NCBI GenBank assembly: GCA_963082875.1
Contig: OY720099.1
Coordinates: 17,837,066 to 17,901,065 of the forward strand
Direction of reading: 5' to 3'
Source of the DNA: Corella eumyota
Lineage: Eukaryota > Chordata > Ascidiacea > Phlebobranchia > Corellidae
DNA: 64,000 bases
A program made the position numbers and the translations under genes. The notes under the pieces are model-generated. The model had not been told where the DNA came from and made no database searches. It saw only the letters and a program-made list of their open reading frames with translations. Below, piece by piece: positions 1-19,609 of this stretch. Numbering within the stretch: the stretch's first letter is position 1; each line of letters starts with the position of its first letter.

Positions 1-760
1 CCAGATTGATCTTGGAGTGAAAAATTCGTTCTCCCTCTCGTCTAGTGAACTTTAATGTTAAAATACAGTGGGATCTGGATGAAGCTTTGTTGAATTGCGT
101 TTCTGCAACACTTCTATTGCGATTTCCTTTCATCAAGATTGCCATCGCTTCGTTTGCATTTGTAATAGGATGCATTGATAAGCCCTTCATGAAAAATGCC
201 CCATTTTCTTGTCGAAACCTAGGCTCTACTCGTGTAAGGTCGCTCATCGCTTTAATTTTTTTCTCTGATTTGCGAGTCAGTAAATCATATGCAACTTCAT
301 TGTAGATTTCCATGTACGACATTTCGACTTCAACATTGTCTCCAATCCTATTGAAAATTTCAATCGCTGTTCTGGGAATTATACCAAAGTGGTCAAATCT
401 TTGTGAAGATTGATCGACATTACCTACAAAGTCTTCCTTAACATCGCCAAGAATGGTATAAGTTTTACCAGTGGCGGTCTGCCCGTAAGCGAATATAGTT
501 CCATTGTAGCCCTCTAGTGCCCAATCTATAACCGGTTTTGCAACTTCATTGTAAACTTCTTGCTGTGTTGAATCTTCTTGAAAAATTTCGTTAAATTCAT
601 ATTGATGGGTTGAAAAACCAGTAAACTCCGGGTTCTCAATTTGCAAGATTGGTCCCTTTTGTTTTCCGCTATCATCTAGAATTGATTGATAATCTATAGT
701 ATTGCCATTTGGGTTTCTTGGCCTTATTCTGCAGAATATTCGAATTGCAACTGCTGCCAT
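1..760 (-). CDS. Kinesin motor protein, KIF6/KIF9-like, N-terminal part (runs off the left edge)
   Basis: Reading leftward from the ATG at 760-758 gives 253 uninterrupted residues of a kinesin motor domain, which moves along microtubules using ATP. It starts MAAVAIRIFCRIRPRNPNGN. The ATP-binding P-loop reads GYNGTIFAYGQTATGKTYT (about residues 85-103), followed by FGIIPRTAIEIF, the MSYMEIYNEVAYDLL segment, and switch I as NKASSRSHCIL. The last visible residues, SKINL, come just before the expected switch II DLAGSE. By eye the spacing and the NRSVAETQFNKASSRSHC stretch fit KIF6/KIF9 (kinesin-9, ciliary) best. CENP-E is a weaker alternative because it also has a GQTA P-loop. The whole visible motor is one exon. 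The gene is divergent from PI4KB. Family call is secure, subfamily is not. Confidence 0.92.
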   Translation of the reverse strand, partial: MAAVAIRIFCRIRPRNPNGNTIDYQSILDDSGKQKGPILQIENPEFTGFSTHQYEFNEIFQEDSTQQEVYNEVAKPVIDWALEGYNGTIFAYGQTATGKTYTILGDVKEDFVGNVDQSSQRFDHFGIIPRTAIEIFNRIGDNVEVEMSYMEIYNEVAYDLLTRKSEKKIKAMSDLTRVEPRFRQENGAFFMKGLSMHPITNANEAMAILMKGNRNRSVAETQFNKASSRSHCILTLKFTRREGERIFHSKINL

Positions 761-1949
761 ACTTAAAGGTATTTTTATTCTTAACTATGGTTGTACATGT
801 AGTACCCTATTCGTTTCAAAACTTTAGACTATATCGCGACAACGTTGTTTTTATAGGCTTTAAACTATTCTTTAAACTTTAACTTTGTTTGTTTTTTTAT
901 CCGCGATTTTTTTATTGTATTTAAATGAGGGTATGAATTCTTTCTAAAGATTTTTCTCTCTGCTATCTGTGTGTGCTCTGTATTTAAATTTTTTTTCTCA
1001 ATATATTTTTAGTTCTCAATTATGTGTGAACCTTTTATTATTACAATGGCAGAGCGCTATAAAGACATATCGTTTTTCAACAAAGTTTGTAGTAATTACA
1101 TAAGGTTAAAAAGTCAGTCATTCTTTCTTAATTATTTATTGCTAGCAATACATTTAAAAATAACGTAAGCTATTGATGAATGTAAAAATTTAATCAACAA
1201 ACTTTTTGATACTTGATACAGTTATTTATATACACCTAGGCTACAATAAAACCTGTATACTTAAATTTAAAACACAAATTTAAATGCAAAGTTATAAAGT
1301 TTTGAAAAATATTATTTTCTAAAAATAATTTCGTAAAAAATATTTTTAAAACTTTAAAATATTTTTTGTTTAAATTGATTTTTAAAATATGTTATAACAT
1401 AGCGCTATTGCTAAAAAAAAAATTTTTTAAAAATAATTACGAGCTTAAAATGTTTTCAACTTTGCAACTTTGTTGTTTTTTATTCGAAATCCTCAGTTTT
1501 AAAACAAGCATTTCGTGATCCGCAAGGTGGTGCAAGGAAAAATAATCCTTGAAGTCAAAGTCTGCCAATTTTAATTACGTCATAAAAGAAAGGCAAATGT
1601 AGTTTAGTTGAAGGAATTACAAGGTGTTTACTTTTTAGAAAAACAAAAAAGTTTTTTTCAGTAAAACTCGTACCAGAAAGTCAATTTGATGCAAAAAGTG
1701 TAATAATACGTCGCTTAAGGCGTACTTACTTGCAATTAATACCTATAGACAGATAGACTGATAGGTGACTAACAAAAAAATAATAACTAAAATGCTATTA
1801 TTTCAAGTTCATACGTTAATGAAAAATTAATTTGTTTTTTGCTGTGCAACGTTTATGCAATTATTTTTTTTAATTTTTAGAAGTTTTTATAATATATTCA
1901 GAAAGATAATGGACTAAAATGGTTTCTTAAAACCTTGTTGAAAGAAAAA
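761..1949. other. Divergent intergenic region between kinesin and PI4KB
   Basis: About 1.2 kb of AT-rich sequence separates the two divergent start codons and should hold both promoters. I see no ORF, RNA gene or SINE here. Homopolymer runs and A/T tracts dominate 1261-1440. Confidence 0.6.
1881..1949 (+). promoter_or_regulatory. PI4KB 5' leader with acceptor site and two minimal uORFs
   Basis: A pyrimidine-rich splice acceptor ends at 1880 (TTTTTTTTAATTTTTAG), so the leader probably begins at 1881. It could be a 5'-UTR intron or a spliced-leader trans-splice site, which Ciona uses. Two tiny upstream ORFs precede the main start: ATG GAC TAA at 1909-1917 and ATG GTT TCT TAA at 1919-1930. If the leader is used, ribosomes meet both before the ATG at 1950. 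Confidence 0.55.
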
Positions 1950-12084
<10,135 letters not shown>

Positions 12085-12222
12085 GAAATAGCAATTGCGT
12101 AATGGTTTGAATTGGGTATTAGTTTGTTTGTTAACAATGCAATGTAGTTGGTTACATATCTTTAAATGTTTATTTCCGAAAAAGGGTGCTGTTTCTTTTG
12201 TTAAGATATTGGCATAAAAGAC

Positions 12223-12228
12223 AATAAA
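12223..12228 (+). terminator. PolyA signal AATAAA, PI4KB
   Basis: The first canonical AATAAA after the PI4KB stop, 138 bp downstream of it. An AATAAA at 13095 could serve a longer form. Confidence 0.55.
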
Positions 12229-13300
12229 ACATCATTTTAGAAATGTAATCAAAATTACCCATGGAATTTTTCATCTCAGTAAGCCATCGCAACTAACTAA
12301 ATTTTTTTGATGTGTTTTTCTACCTTGCTCAAACATCTGAGCCCGAGATGTCTCTTTTATGCCAACTAGGTCGATGCTACTTTCACAGTGTTGTTTAATA
12401 TATAAACAATGCATTAACATTACCAATGGTAAAATAAATGCAATTTAAAGAAGGTTTAATTGGTTTTTGGCCTCTTGCTGCTTCGTATTGGTCTAATTTG
12501 TAATTTTTTTGTACTACAATTTTTACTCAATGCATTTCGAATTTTTACTTAATGTAAGCAATGCAAAAGTAATTTGTAAATATATCTTTAATCATACTTC
12601 TTTATTTTTTAACCTTCATATTGGATTTAAATATTTCTTTTTTAGGGGGGTGGTTTTTCATTGAACAGTATTAAACATTTTGTATAAATTTCACATTATT
12701 TTTTGTCGCAAAAATTCATCTTTTATTTGGTTTAATTTTTTTTACCTTTTCGTCTATTTCAAAAGTAAATGTTGGCCTACTAATGTGCAATATTGAGCCA
12801 GCCTTGCTTACATATGTATGATACAAATTTACAGAATCCTTTTTAGAATGTCATGTACAAAAAATGGGTTGATTTTAAAAACAACAACCCTATTAATATT
12901 GTCCATTCTACTTTTTAATGTATTAATTTCATATAAACACTAATAGTAAGTTTCTAATTTAACTTTTGCTGCAATTATATTAATCTTTAAATATAAACGT
13001 TAAAAAACCTCGTTTAAAATACGTTGTTATGATTTACTGTTCAGCCTGTTTTGTATTTGTTGTTTGAACCCCTATATTTACACCATTAATACAAAATAAA
13101 AGCTTTGAATGCTGTTTAGACAGACTTGCGAAATTTTTTTCAGTGATTGTTTGCGTTTGTTTTATTCTTTAACAATAAAAATGCCAACTAAAATATTTGT
13201 ACTTGAAATAAGGATATTGAAGGGCAAAGCAATTTTTATTATAAATATTTAATTTATAACTTTTGAGGACAAACGGATTTGGAGATTTAAAGGGAAACAC

Positions 13301-13320
13301 TTGGTTACCGCGGCAACCAA
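13301..13320. promoter_or_regulatory. RFX X-box
   Basis: TTGGTTACCGCGGCAACCAA is an almost perfect palindrome of the RFX type (GTTACC, 2-bp spacer, GGCAAC). It lies 404 bp upstream of the ERICH3-like ATG. RFX factors bind such sites in ciliary gene promoters, and human ERICH3 has been linked to cilia. The motif is seen directly; its function here is inferred. Confidence 0.75.
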
Positions 13321-13723
13321 GAGCTAGCGTATAACAACGTAGTTAAATTAATGACGTGCTTGAGTGTTAAGACAACAAAAACCACGGTTGTTTGTTTCCA
13401 CTTTTAATTCATTTTCAAGTACCATAGACAGAAGCTTACCGAGAAATGTACTGTATATAAATACTCGAGTGGCTTTATATGAAACAGTAAGTGGTGTATT
13501 AAAGATGCAGGTATTTAAATTAGTAATGTAAGTCTATTAATTATTTATCAAGTTTCAAAGTCTAATAAAGGTATATAAAGTTAAGCTAGTCAGGTTAACG
13601 TACTCTATTCTTTTTGCAGTATATAATACAGCACTTAGAATTGTATTTAAACTTATGTTTTATCATTTTACTTTAATCTAAGGGTAATTACAATTTTTTA
13701 TGGATAATTAAAAATCTAAAAAA

Positions 13724-16408
13724 ATGAGTCACGTTGATCCTGGGCCCTTGGCTGCTTATGAGAGCCTCTCTGATCCTAACCTGTCAGCTTACTTTAGCAA
13801 CAGTCGCATGAGAAAACACCTGATTAAGTCCGGACTTGTAACAAGGAGAGGGGAAATTGTGTCTGAGAAGGTATTCCGGTTGAATAATGCAAGAAAAGAT
13901 CACCAACGTCATGTTAGAGATTTATTGGCGGAGGCGATCGTTCACAAAGCACTGGACATGGAAAGACACCGACAGATGCACGTCAAGAAACAATTGGAGG
14001 AGATGGGAAAAATTGAAAGAGTAAGACGGGTTCGACAGGATCGTGCTCTTCGAGGAGACGAAGATATTCTTCCGCTGTTGTCACCAAAACCAATGCTGAG
14101 TAAGCAGAAACAACAAAGGCCGCACACAGCACCTTCTATGAGGCCTATAAGCTCAAAACCTGATCAGTCTCTACAGCAAAGCAGTGCTTATCCAGATGAG
14201 CAACCATATAACACAAGGACAAGTAGAACATCGTCCGCTTATCCTAAAGTTGAAATCGATAACCAGCATTTACATCAGCTTGACCAAGAAGCACTAAGGT
14301 CTTTTACTTTAAACTTACAGAATTTAAATTTAGGAAGCGGGGTTAGTCCATACACTGTTCCTGTACTAGATCCACCAAGCAGAAAAGCCTTGAACTCCAA
14401 AAGAAAAAGGGTCAAGAAATCAAATTCTTTGCCATCTGGCAGGCGATTGGAAAAAAGACGCCAGCTTACACCTACATCAACTTCAAATCAGCGTTCACTT
14501 AAACTTCATCGTCATGAACCGCCGATGATACATCGATCTAAACCTCATTCCATGTGTCTTATTACATTTAAGTATCTAGGTCAATTGGTTCAACTTGATT
14601 GTGAAAAAGAAGACCATCGCGATGAGGTCACTGTGTTTCAACAGCATTGTGGTGGTGAGAATCTGTGTGTTTACAATGGGAAGATTTTGCCAGGAGATAA
14701 TTTCACTATCGTATCACAGAGGCATCGTGGTTTTCCATTTTCTCTTACTTTTTATCTAAATGGAATGCAAGCTGAGAGATTGAGCACTTGCTGTGAATAC
14801 AAGCACAGAGTGGGCTACAAATTAGGCTCAAAATCTGGGCATTTTGCGTTTGTAAGCATCAAAGGAGCTTACCCATGCTTTAAATGTGTTGTAGCTAAAG
14901 GCCAGTTGAAATCGACATCAAAACCCACTCCACCAGAGCATCCAAGGCCTATTAGAAAAAGAAGAACAAAAACACCTCCGGAAGATGTGGGTAATAATGC
15001 TAACGATAAAAAAGAAGCAGAGGCGAAATATGGATCTAGTTTTGCATCATCCACGGATGACACTTCTGAGGTGAGCAGTTTATCCTCTGACAGTGATGAT
15101 GAAGGGGAGATCACAACCCAGCATTCTCCTCCTGTTGTTAGCCCCAAATCTGTATCTTCTTTATCTTCTTCATCTTCTTCTTCAGAAGACTCAGTAAAGG
15201 TTCTGAAGCCTGTTATTAAAGAAACACCAAAGGTTAAAGAAGTGAAGGAGGAACCACGTCCAATAACACCAGTTAAACGGTCAGCTACAATTGAAAAAGC
15301 ACCAAGCTCAGTTTCTTCTAAAAGTAGTTCACGTTCTACAACTCCTTCAAAAGAAGAAACACCAACAGTGGAAACAACACCATCGCCACCACTACCAATA
15401 GAAAAAGAACCAGTAAGACCCAAAACACCAACTCCGGAGCCAGTTGTAGTAAAGTCGGATTCTCCAACTCCATCTTTGAAGGAGGACAAGGAAAGTAGTA
15501 AGGATTCTTCCAGCTCGAGCTCATCTTCTGCTAGCTCAACTGCTTCGGAATCAGATGATAATAATAGCATCCATCATGAAGCCCCACAAAAGCATTCTGG
15601 CCCAATTTTTGGTTTGTTGAGAGGCAAAAAGGAAATCGATTTAAGCAACATTGCTTTGAATGAAGATCAATTAGAACAACTGTGTTCGTTCTTAACTGAT
15701 GGTAGAATGGCTAGTGGGGTTACTTCTCTAACAGTTTATAACTGCAATCTTGGCATTGAAAATATTAAAACCATCTTGAATTCTCTGCAGAGCTCAACTT
15801 GTAATCTTAAGGTCCTTAATCTGGGTGTAAATGACATCTCGCAAGAATGTGTTCCCATGATAATAAAAGCTTTAAAAAAGAATGAGATCGAATCCTTAAC
15901 ACTGGATGAGAATATGCTCGGCGATAATGGAGTTCGAGATTTGATGATTGGTTTAATAGAATTGCAAGAACAGGATAAGAATAAGTTGGAATTTCTTTTC
16001 CTAAACAGATGTGGTATTGAGCAAAATGGAATAAACGAAATGGCCAAGTACATAGAAGCCAATCCTCCTCTGAAAAGTTTACAACTTAGTGGAAATCCTG
16101 GTGTAGGTAGCCACCTATCCGTTGTATGGCAAAGCCTGTCTTCTGGCAAAAACAAAAATCTTGCCACACTGTACTTGTCAAGCAACAAGCTAGGAAATAA
16201 AGGTATTCTCTCCTTTACCAAACATAATCCGACAAATCTAGAAAGGGTTTATTTTACTGACAACAATATTACTGATGATGGTGCTGACTCAATCCTTAGC
16301 TATTTAGGAACAAATGATTTGCCTAAACTTAAACACATTGCTATCGCGAAGGGAAATAAAATTAAAAGGAAGAAGATCAAGCAAATTAAAGCACTTCTAA
16401 GAGGGTAG
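13724..16408 (+). CDS. ERICH3-like protein with DUF4590 and C-terminal leucine-rich repeats
   Basis: One uninterrupted 894-aa frame. Residues 1-95 match the vertebrate ERICH3 start in pattern (LAAYESLSDPNLSAYFSNSR, then LIKSGLVTRRGEIVSEK, and an HKALDMERHRQ stretch). Residues about 273-395 form a Cys-containing DUF4590-type domain (SMCLITFKYLGQLVQLDCEK through AFVSIKGAYPCFKCVVAKG). Residues about 400-640 are low-complexity Ser/Pro/Glu-rich. Residues about 645-894 are ribonuclease-inhibitor-like leucine-rich repeats (LKVLNLGVNDIS, ESLTLDENMLGDNGV, LATLYLSSNKLGNKGI, LERVYFTDNNITDDGA). As far as I recall, human ERICH3 (about 1530 aa) ends in an acidic tail, not LRRs, so this is either a lineage-specific fusion or an ancestral form. 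A ciliary role is inferred from the family and the upstream X-box. The ATG at 13724 sits in AAAAATG and begins the conserved N-terminus. Confidence 0.88.
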   Translation: MSHVDPGPLAAYESLSDPNLSAYFSNSRMRKHLIKSGLVTRRGEIVSEKVFRLNNARKDHQRHVRDLLAEAIVHKALDMERHRQMHVKKQLEEMGKIERVRRVRQDRALRGDEDILPLLSPKPMLSKQKQQRPHTAPSMRPISSKPDQSLQQSSAYPDEQPYNTRTSRTSSAYPKVEIDNQHLHQLDQEALRSFTLNLQNLNLGSGVSPYTVPVLDPPSRKALNSKRKRVKKSNSLPSGRRLEKRRQLTPTSTSNQRSLKLHRHEPPMIHRSKPHSMCLITFKYLGQLVQLDCEKEDHRDEVTVFQQHCGGENLCVYNGKILPGDNFTIVSQRHRGFPFSLTFYLNGMQAERLSTCCEYKHRVGYKLGSKSGHFAFVSIKGAYPCFKCVVAKGQLKSTSKPTPPEHPRPIRKRRTKTPPEDVGNNANDKKEAEAKYGSSFASSTDDTSEVSSLSSDSDDEGEITTQHSPPVVSPKSVSSLSSSSSSSEDSVKVLKPVIKETPKVKEVKEEPRPITPVKRSATIEKAPSSVSSKSSSRSTTPSKEETPTVETTPSPPLPIEKEPVRPKTPTPEPVVVKSDSPTPSLKEDKESSKDSSSSSSSSASSTASESDDNNSIHHEAPQKHSGPIFGLLRGKKEIDLSNIALNEDQLEQLCSFLTDGRMASGVTSLTVYNCNLGIENIKTILNSLQSSTCNLKVLNLGVNDISQECVPMIIKALKKNEIESLTLDENMLGDNGVRDLMIGLIELQEQDKNKLEFLFLNRCGIEQNGINEMAKYIEANPPLKSLQLSGNPGVGSHLSVVWQSLSSGKNKNLATLYLSSNKLGNKGILSFTKHNPTNLERVYFTDNNITDDGADSILSYLGTNDLPKLKHIAIAKGNKIKRKKIKQIKALLRG

Positions 16409-16897
16409 TAACCTGATTTCAACTTGCTGCTTGCTTCAAGATTTAAAACAAAACATGCTGCAAAATATTCAATTTTATTCTGTTTTTTTAATTAGTTGTT
16501 TAAGAAAAAGACTGTTTAAGAAATTAAGTAATCGAAAACTTGATTTATTTATATTTTAAGTTAAAACTTTTGAGTTAAAATTTTTTTTTTAAATATTTAT
16601 AATGAAATTTAAAGTTAATTTTCAAGTTTTTTTGCAAAATCATGTATTCATTTTTAACTTAATTAAAAATACATTTAAAATTGTGTCTAAACGTATATTT
16701 ATGTTAAGTAGATTTTAATTGCATGCTATTTTTGCACAAATTTATTGTAATTTTTGTTCAACAATCTATTTTTAAATTTTTGATTCATTAGTTTGCTTGT
16801 ATTTATACCATGTAAAAATCATGGTTCGTTTAATTTGTACAAATTTCTTAACAACTCACTGTGTTTGTAATTAAAGTATAGTTCCTAGATTTCAAAT

Positions 16898-16903
16898 AAT
16901 AAA
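16898..16903 (+). terminator. PolyA signal AATAAA, ERICH3-like gene
   Basis: A canonical AATAAA about 490 bp after the stop codon. It is a candidate only, because A/T-rich sequence surrounds it. Confidence 0.45.
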
Positions 16904-17714
16904 ACTGTTGCTTGTAAACTGATAGGAGTTTTATATTTACTAGTTTTCAATTGATTGTAATTGATATTTGCTTTGGTACCAATGTTTTCTATTGTTCAGT
17001 GCTTTCTTGTAAACGTTGTGTAATCACAATTTTTATTTTTAAAGTTACGGAGTTTGATTTTTCTTTTACTTACTAAACATTTATTGGAATTTAGCCTGTT
17101 GAAACATATTGTTTCAATAAATGCTTTAAATTTTTTGTATAAGGTATATAAAAGTGTAAGCCCTTGTAATTTAGTGTACAAATGTATATATATTATTGCT
17201 ATTATTGTATAAAATGTGTATTTTAAAGAAGCTGGTCCTAAAATCAAGTGATATTTTTTTAAATAGTGTAGATGTAGTACTAGTAGTGCGATTATTATAT
17301 AATATTTTGTACATATCAAATTTCCTGTAGTAATTTTGTAAATCTGATAACTTGAATATGAAAAATGTAGTTTTGACTAATTATGATGATGAAATCACTT
17401 TAATTAAATTGTTAAAAAAATTTAATAAATATGAGTCATTTGATAAATAATTAATAAATGTAATTTTGTTAAACTTAATTTAAAAATTTCCTGTCGTAAT
17501 TCAATTTAATTTAACATATTAAATAGTATATTAAATTAATTTAACATATTACTTATTTCTGGAATTATTAAGGCTTTGACATTTAGTATATGAAACTAAA
17601 ATTTAATTTTTGTGAATATGTATTTGTATATTTAATGGTAATTACAAGAACCCTTGTCAAGTTTTCTTTAGGATTTATTATGAAGAATTAACTTAGCTTT
17701 TAAACAAGTTTTTT

Positions 17715-17958
17715 TACATATATATTATCCTCGATGTGGGTAGGTCGACTTCACGACCTAAACATAAAGTAACATTAGTTACCCCGTTTTATATAATTGC
17801 TGGATAATTATAAGCTGCTGAATAAGTGTTGGCTTAGCAAAAATTATACTTTAATAGCACCTTACGTAAGAGCACTACAGCTTGAGGGAAATGGGGATCT
17901 AACCTAGGACCTTATGTAGCGAATACAGGTGTTTTGGCCACTACACCACGCTGTCGGT
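17715..17958 (-). mobile_element. SINE copy 6 (minus, diverged)
   Basis: The inverted head (CACTACACCACGCTGTCGG) ends at 17958 and the inverted tail (TATTATCCTCGATGTGGG) opens it. It is internally shortened and more diverged than most copies. Confidence 0.8.
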
Positions 17959-18256
17959 TTTAACATATACTGATAAAAAAGAACGAATTATTTAAATCCA
18001 ATCATTTGGTAAATTCTTTTTAAACTCTTAAAAATGCAAAAGTTGTCTGATAAAATACTAATTTTTTTATTTGGAAACACTGTAAAAATGTTTACCTAAT
18101 ACATCTATTGGCAACTCTGGACTTTTAAGAATGAGAGTTTTTGTTTACGTAATTTTGCAACAACGTTAAGCCTGATTAATTTGTTTTGTTCTGCCTTTAA
18201 ATTTAAGCTAAAGTTGCAAAAAACGCGTGATTTTGATACATAAGTATTTACTTAAG

Positions 18257-19096
18257 ATGGCAACAGTGGTACTTGGCAACGCAGAGAAATACTTCATTGT
18301 ACATGGAGTTCAGGACGACTTCCGTACAGACGGTCGTTCTTGCGAAGATTATCGAACGATTTCGCTTGAAACCGACGTTATTGTAAGCACAAACGGCTCG
18401 GCAAAGTTACGAATTGGTAATACCGAGCTTATTGTTGGAATTAAGGTGGAGTTAGGTAAGCCAAAACCGCAAGTATCGAACGAAGGTTGGTTGGAATTTC
18501 ATGTGGATTGTTCACCAAACGCAAACCCACTTTTTCAAGGGAAAGGAGGCAAATCAGTGAGCGATAATATTTGTAGTATATTGACACGAATTTACAGCAA
18601 CAATAGTGTAGTTGATCTTAACTCATTATGCATTATACCTAATAAGCAATGCTGGGTTCTGCATGTTGATGTTTTAATATTGGAGTGCGGCGGGAATTTA
18701 TTAGATGCTGCATCAATTGCAGTTAAAGCTGGTTTACAAAACACTGGAATACCGAATGTGACCGTAAGTACAGGCGACGAAGGAGAACAAGAAATTAATT
18801 TGCCTGATGATCCATGTGATGTTCGGTATATTAACACCAACAGTTGCCCAATTTTAGTGACTTTAAGTAAGATTGGGAATCGGCATATTGTTGATGCAAC
18901 AGCACAGGAGGAAAATTGTTGTAACGCTTCAATTGTGATGGGAGTAACAAGAAGAGGAAGAAGTGTTGGGATCCGGAAGCAAGGACTCGGAAGTTTGGAG
19001 CCGGAGAGTGTTTGTGAAATGATTGATAGCGGGAAAAAAATAGGAAGACAGTTACACGTTGCTGTTGATAAGTTTTTAAAAGCTTCAAAGGGGTAG
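18257..19096 (+). CDS. EXOSC7: Exosome complex component RRP42
   Basis: A single-exon gene of 279 aa (human EXOSC7 is 291 aa). It is one of the six RNase PH-like subunits of the RNA exosome ring, which threads RNA to the 3'-5' nucleases in nucleus and cytoplasm; animal ring subunits are catalytically inactive. Close matches to the human protein run end to end: EKYFIVHGVQDDFRTDGRSCEDYR at the N-terminus, NEGWLEFHVDCS, CWVLHVDVLILECGGNLLDA (about 135-154), IPNVTV, and GNRHIVDATAQEE. The ATG at 18257 gives MATVVLGNAEKY, matching human MASVTLSEAEKV. The frame is open a little further upstream without another ATG. The next gene, ERC, starts 513 bp downstream on the same strand. Confidence 0.96.
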   Translation: MATVVLGNAEKYFIVHGVQDDFRTDGRSCEDYRTISLETDVIVSTNGSAKLRIGNTELIVGIKVELGKPKPQVSNEGWLEFHVDCSPNANPLFQGKGGKSVSDNICSILTRIYSNNSVVDLNSLCIIPNKQCWVLHVDVLILECGGNLLDAASIAVKAGLQNTGIPNVTVSTGDEGEQEINLPDDPCDVRYINTNSCPILVTLSKIGNRHIVDATAQEENCCNASIVMGVTRRGRSVGIRKQGLGSLEPESVCEMIDSGKKIGRQLHVAVDKFLKASKG

Positions 19097-19583
19097 AATT
19101 TTATTGCACATTGTAAATTGGCAAATAGAAGTTCGTTTCCTGTTAACAATGTTTTACAAAGTGTCGAAAATTTCACTTTCTGTAAGACACACTTTTAAAC
19201 ACATTTAGGTTTAATAATTTTTTTATAACTTCAGTTTGTTTTTGATTATAGAAACCTACTACTTAACTTTTTATTTAGTCTATATTAACTGTACTGCCTA
19301 AGTATTTTTACTACTCAAAAGTGCCTTTACAAATAACTTCAATCATACAAAATTCTGCCTTTTTCATAGGTTTAAGTGTTAAATCATTAAATAATAATAT
19401 TTATAATCTTTAATTGTATGTAAATGTAAAAAATATGAAGATCTGGATGAACTGTCAAACAAGTTTGACCTAAAGTAAGTTAAGAAATAATGTAAAATTC
19501 TTAATTTAGTTTTTAATTGTTGTTTAGCTAATAACATTAACGAAACTTAGTTTTTTTTTTAAATTAATTTGTGTTTTTTTCAG
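19097..19583. other. Short spacer between EXOSC7 and ERC
   Basis: This holds the EXOSC7 3' UTR, with an ATTAAA polyA variant at 19386-19391. At its right end is a strong acceptor (GTGTTTTTTTCAG ending 19583) before the ERC start exon. That acceptor implies an upstream untranslated exon or spliced-leader addition. Confidence 0.55.
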
Positions 19584-19609
19584 GAATTTCTGTAAACAGC
19601 TAACATCTT

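Larger units (their letters stand above)
12085..13723. other. Intergenic region PI4KB to ERICH3-like gene
   Basis: The left part is the PI4KB 3' UTR, with a polyA signal at 12223; a further AATAAA is at 13095-13100. The right part (about 13250-13720) is the promoter and leader of the next gene, with an X-box at 13301. A splice acceptor ends at 13619 (TTCTTTTTGCAG) and may serve a 5'-UTR intron or spliced-leader trans-splicing. No ORF of note. Confidence 0.6.
16409..18256. other. Intergenic region ERICH3-like gene to EXOSC7
   Basis: AT-rich 3' UTR and spacer with a polyA signal at 16898 and SINE copy 6 at 17715. The right end (18100-18256) is the short EXOSC7 promoter. No convincing gene: the open frame on the minus strand at 16996-17319 is low-complexity. 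Confidence 0.6.

Noticed and set aside
14869-15570. 233-codon open frame on the minus strand
   Set aside because: It is the antisense shadow of the Ser/Pro/Glu-rich linker of the ERICH3-like gene, where codon bias keeps the opposite frame open.
16996-17319. 107-codon open frame on the minus strand
   Set aside because: The product is a low-complexity Ile/Leu/Tyr/Lys string with no domain. It lies in AT-rich spacer after the ERICH3-like gene and looks like chance.
18592-19176. 194-codon open frame on the minus strand
   Set aside because: It is antisense to EXOSC7, whose plus-strand frame matches the human protein end to end.
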